Positions 6,254 through 7,238 of a DNA stretch of 7,238 nt are shown one piece after another. Every line of letters begins with the position of its first letter. Within the stretch, counting starts at the first letter, position 1. The notes below the pieces were generated by a model. The model was given only the letters and a program-made list of their open reading frames with translations, did not search any database and was not told the DNA's origin. The translations under genes and the position numbers were made by a program. The stretch is taken from positions 1 to 7,238 of the forward strand of contig CAITQY010000684.1 of assembly GCA_903894655.1 (NCBI GenBank). The letters are read 5' to 3'. This stretch comes from an uncultured Gemmatimonadota bacterium. Its GTDB lineage: Bacteria > Gemmatimonadota > Gemmatimonadetes > Gemmatimonadales > Gemmatimonadaceae.

Positions 6254-7238
6254 CTACCGGCGCTGCGTTCCGGTCGTGTCCGTCAGTGCCCGCATGAAGG
6301 ACACCAGATCACGTTGCTCACCAGCCGAAAGGTGCAGCGGGTCTGGCGGCAACGTTTGGTTGTCGAGCCGGATGCCAATGCCGGCCCCTCCGCCTCGGTT
6401 GTAGAAGTCGACAACCGACTCCAACGTGGGATAGGCCCCGTTGTGCATGTAAGGCGCGGTCAGCGCCACGTTGCGAAGGGAGGGCGTACGAAAAGCGTAC
6501 TTGTTCGGCACGGAGATAGAGATGCGATATCGACCCACATCCGGATCGATGCGTCCACCCGTCGTCACCGCCCGTACGGGAACACCGAGCACCTCCAGCT
6601 CTGACTTCTGGAACATCGGCGGAACCGTCCCATTGGTCAGCGGCAGAAAGTGGCAGGTCGCACACTTGCCCTTGCCCACGAATACGTTGAAGCCCGCCCG
6701 CTCAGCGGCATTCAACGCCGTGGTGTCACCGCGAAGCGCACGGTCCACCGGACTGTTCAACGACGTGAGGCTACGCATATAGGCCGCGAGCGCGGCACGA
6801 ATGCGGGCGGGCGTGACCACCGTATCCACGGCGCCCGCCCGACTCACGAACGCCGCACGGAACTGCGCGGCCAGCGCGCTGTCGCCGGTCAGTGACGTGG
6901 ACACATCCGAGAGACGCGCGTGCATTTCGTCGACGTTCTGCACCACTTCGGTGACTTGATCTTCGAGGTACGTGGTGCGCAAATCACTGAACGAACCGAC
7001 TTGCAGGCCGATGTTGATCACCGTGGGCGTGTTGCGCGGCAGCGGCTGCCCCGATCGGCCGGGACTGGCCTTCAGGCCGTCGGTGAAGGCCCGTTCCGGG
7101 ATATGACATGAACTGCAGGCGCGCGAGTTGTTCCCCGAAAGTCGCGTGTCATGAAAGAGGGCACGGCCCAGCGCGACGCGCGCGGCCGGCTCCTCCCGCG
7201 TATCGATTGGCGCAAACGCCAGCACATCGAACGCGTCC
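6254..7238 (-). CDS. Di-heme cytochrome c peroxidase (CcpA/MauG family), N-terminus outside window
   Basis: The frame is open to the window edge, so the N-terminus, probably with an export signal, is missing. Residues are numbered here from the in-frame GTG at 7225, which is not a likely start. Two c-type heme sites are present: CSSCH (37-41) and CATCH (188-192). Family landmarks are ALGRALFHDTRLS (18-30), RNTPTVIN (64-71), Glu100 in NVDEM, and FRTPSLRNVALTAPYMHNG (245-263), followed by VVDFYNRGG. Such proteins reside in the periplasm and reduce hydrogen peroxide with electrons from small cytochromes or cupredoxins, or, in the MauG branch, oxidise protein residues. The segment aligning with the usual FWDGRA reads FSDLRT, so the inter-heme Trp is replaced by Ser80. 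Tyr275 may sit where classical peroxidases have an axial Met, as in MauG. Activity is therefore uncertain. It is separated from the S9 gene by ~310 bases and probably transcribed independently. Confidence 0.9.
   Translation of the reverse strand, partial: DAFDVLAFAPIDTREEPAARVALGRALFHDTRLSGNNSRACSSCHIPERAFTDGLKASPGRSGQPLPRNTPTVINIGLQVGSFSDLRTTYLEDQVTEVVQNVDEMHARLSDVSTSLTGDSALAAQFRAAFVSRAGAVDTVVTPARIRAALAAYMRSLTSLNSPVDRALRGDTTALNAAERAGFNVFVGKGKCATCHFLPLTNGTVPPMFQKSELEVLGVPVRAVTTGGRIDPDVGRYRISISVPNKYAFRTPSLRNVALTAPYMHNGAYPTLESVVDFYNRGGGAGIGIRLDNQTLPPDPLHLSAGEQRDLVSFMRALTDTTGTQRR

Noticed and set aside
5240..6604. 454-codon open frame on the plus strand
   Set aside because: It is antisense to the S9 peptidase and the peroxidase. 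The product is Arg-rich low-complexity with no motif, and it covers conserved domains of both real genes.
1..7238. Defence system, CRISPR array, mobile element or biosynthetic cluster
   Set aside because: No spaced direct repeats, transposase or integrase motifs, terminal inverted repeats, or nuclease/effector domains were seen. All the genes look like ordinary metabolic, peptidase and redox genes with uniform base composition.

Overview
The window is a GC-rich, densely packed bacterial chromosome segment with four complete genes and two genes cut by the edges. No RNA genes, CRISPR arrays, insertion sequences or phage genes are visible. Two proteins carry Sec-type signal peptides and a third is a di-heme c-type peroxidase, which points to a Gram-negative-type envelope. 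Weak Shine-Dalgarno sequences, high GC and the mix of secreted amidohydrolase, S9D peptidase and MauG-like peroxidase would fit Gemmatimonadota or a similar soil or freshwater heterotroph. That taxonomic guess is an inference and no marker gene is present to confirm it.

Layout. Plus strand, 1-3092: the C-terminal end of a membrane permease (probably APC-superfamily amino-acid permease), then after 8 bases an aldo/keto reductase fused to a Rid (YjgF) domain, then after 26 bases a secreted M20D amidohydrolase. The tight spacing suggests one operon. A 10-bp inverted repeat that straddles the M20 stop codon (3058-3102) is the likely terminator. Minus strand, 3109-7238 read right to left: the di-heme cytochrome c peroxidase (5' end outside the window), a roughly 310-base gap with a very GC-rich hairpin, a secreted S9D glutamyl-endopeptidase-like peptidase, and 10 bases after it a small NTF2-like (SnoaL/DUF4440) protein. 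The plus and minus gene sets converge with only 16 bases between their stop codons.

How the genes fit together. The permease, the M20 N-acyl-amino-acid hydrolase and the S9D peptidase suggest uptake and periplasmic breakdown of peptides and acylated amino acids. The AKR-Rid fusion would be a cytoplasmic carbonyl reductase with an attached ligand-binding or scavenging domain. The peroxidase is probably a separate periplasmic redox function. I see no new multi-gene system here. The points most worth a second look are the AKR-Rid fusion whose Rid domain lacks the catalytic arginine, the close resemblance of the S9 enzyme to plant chloroplast glutamyl endopeptidase, the peroxidase that lacks the usual inter-heme tryptophan, and the terminator hairpin embedded in a stop codon.
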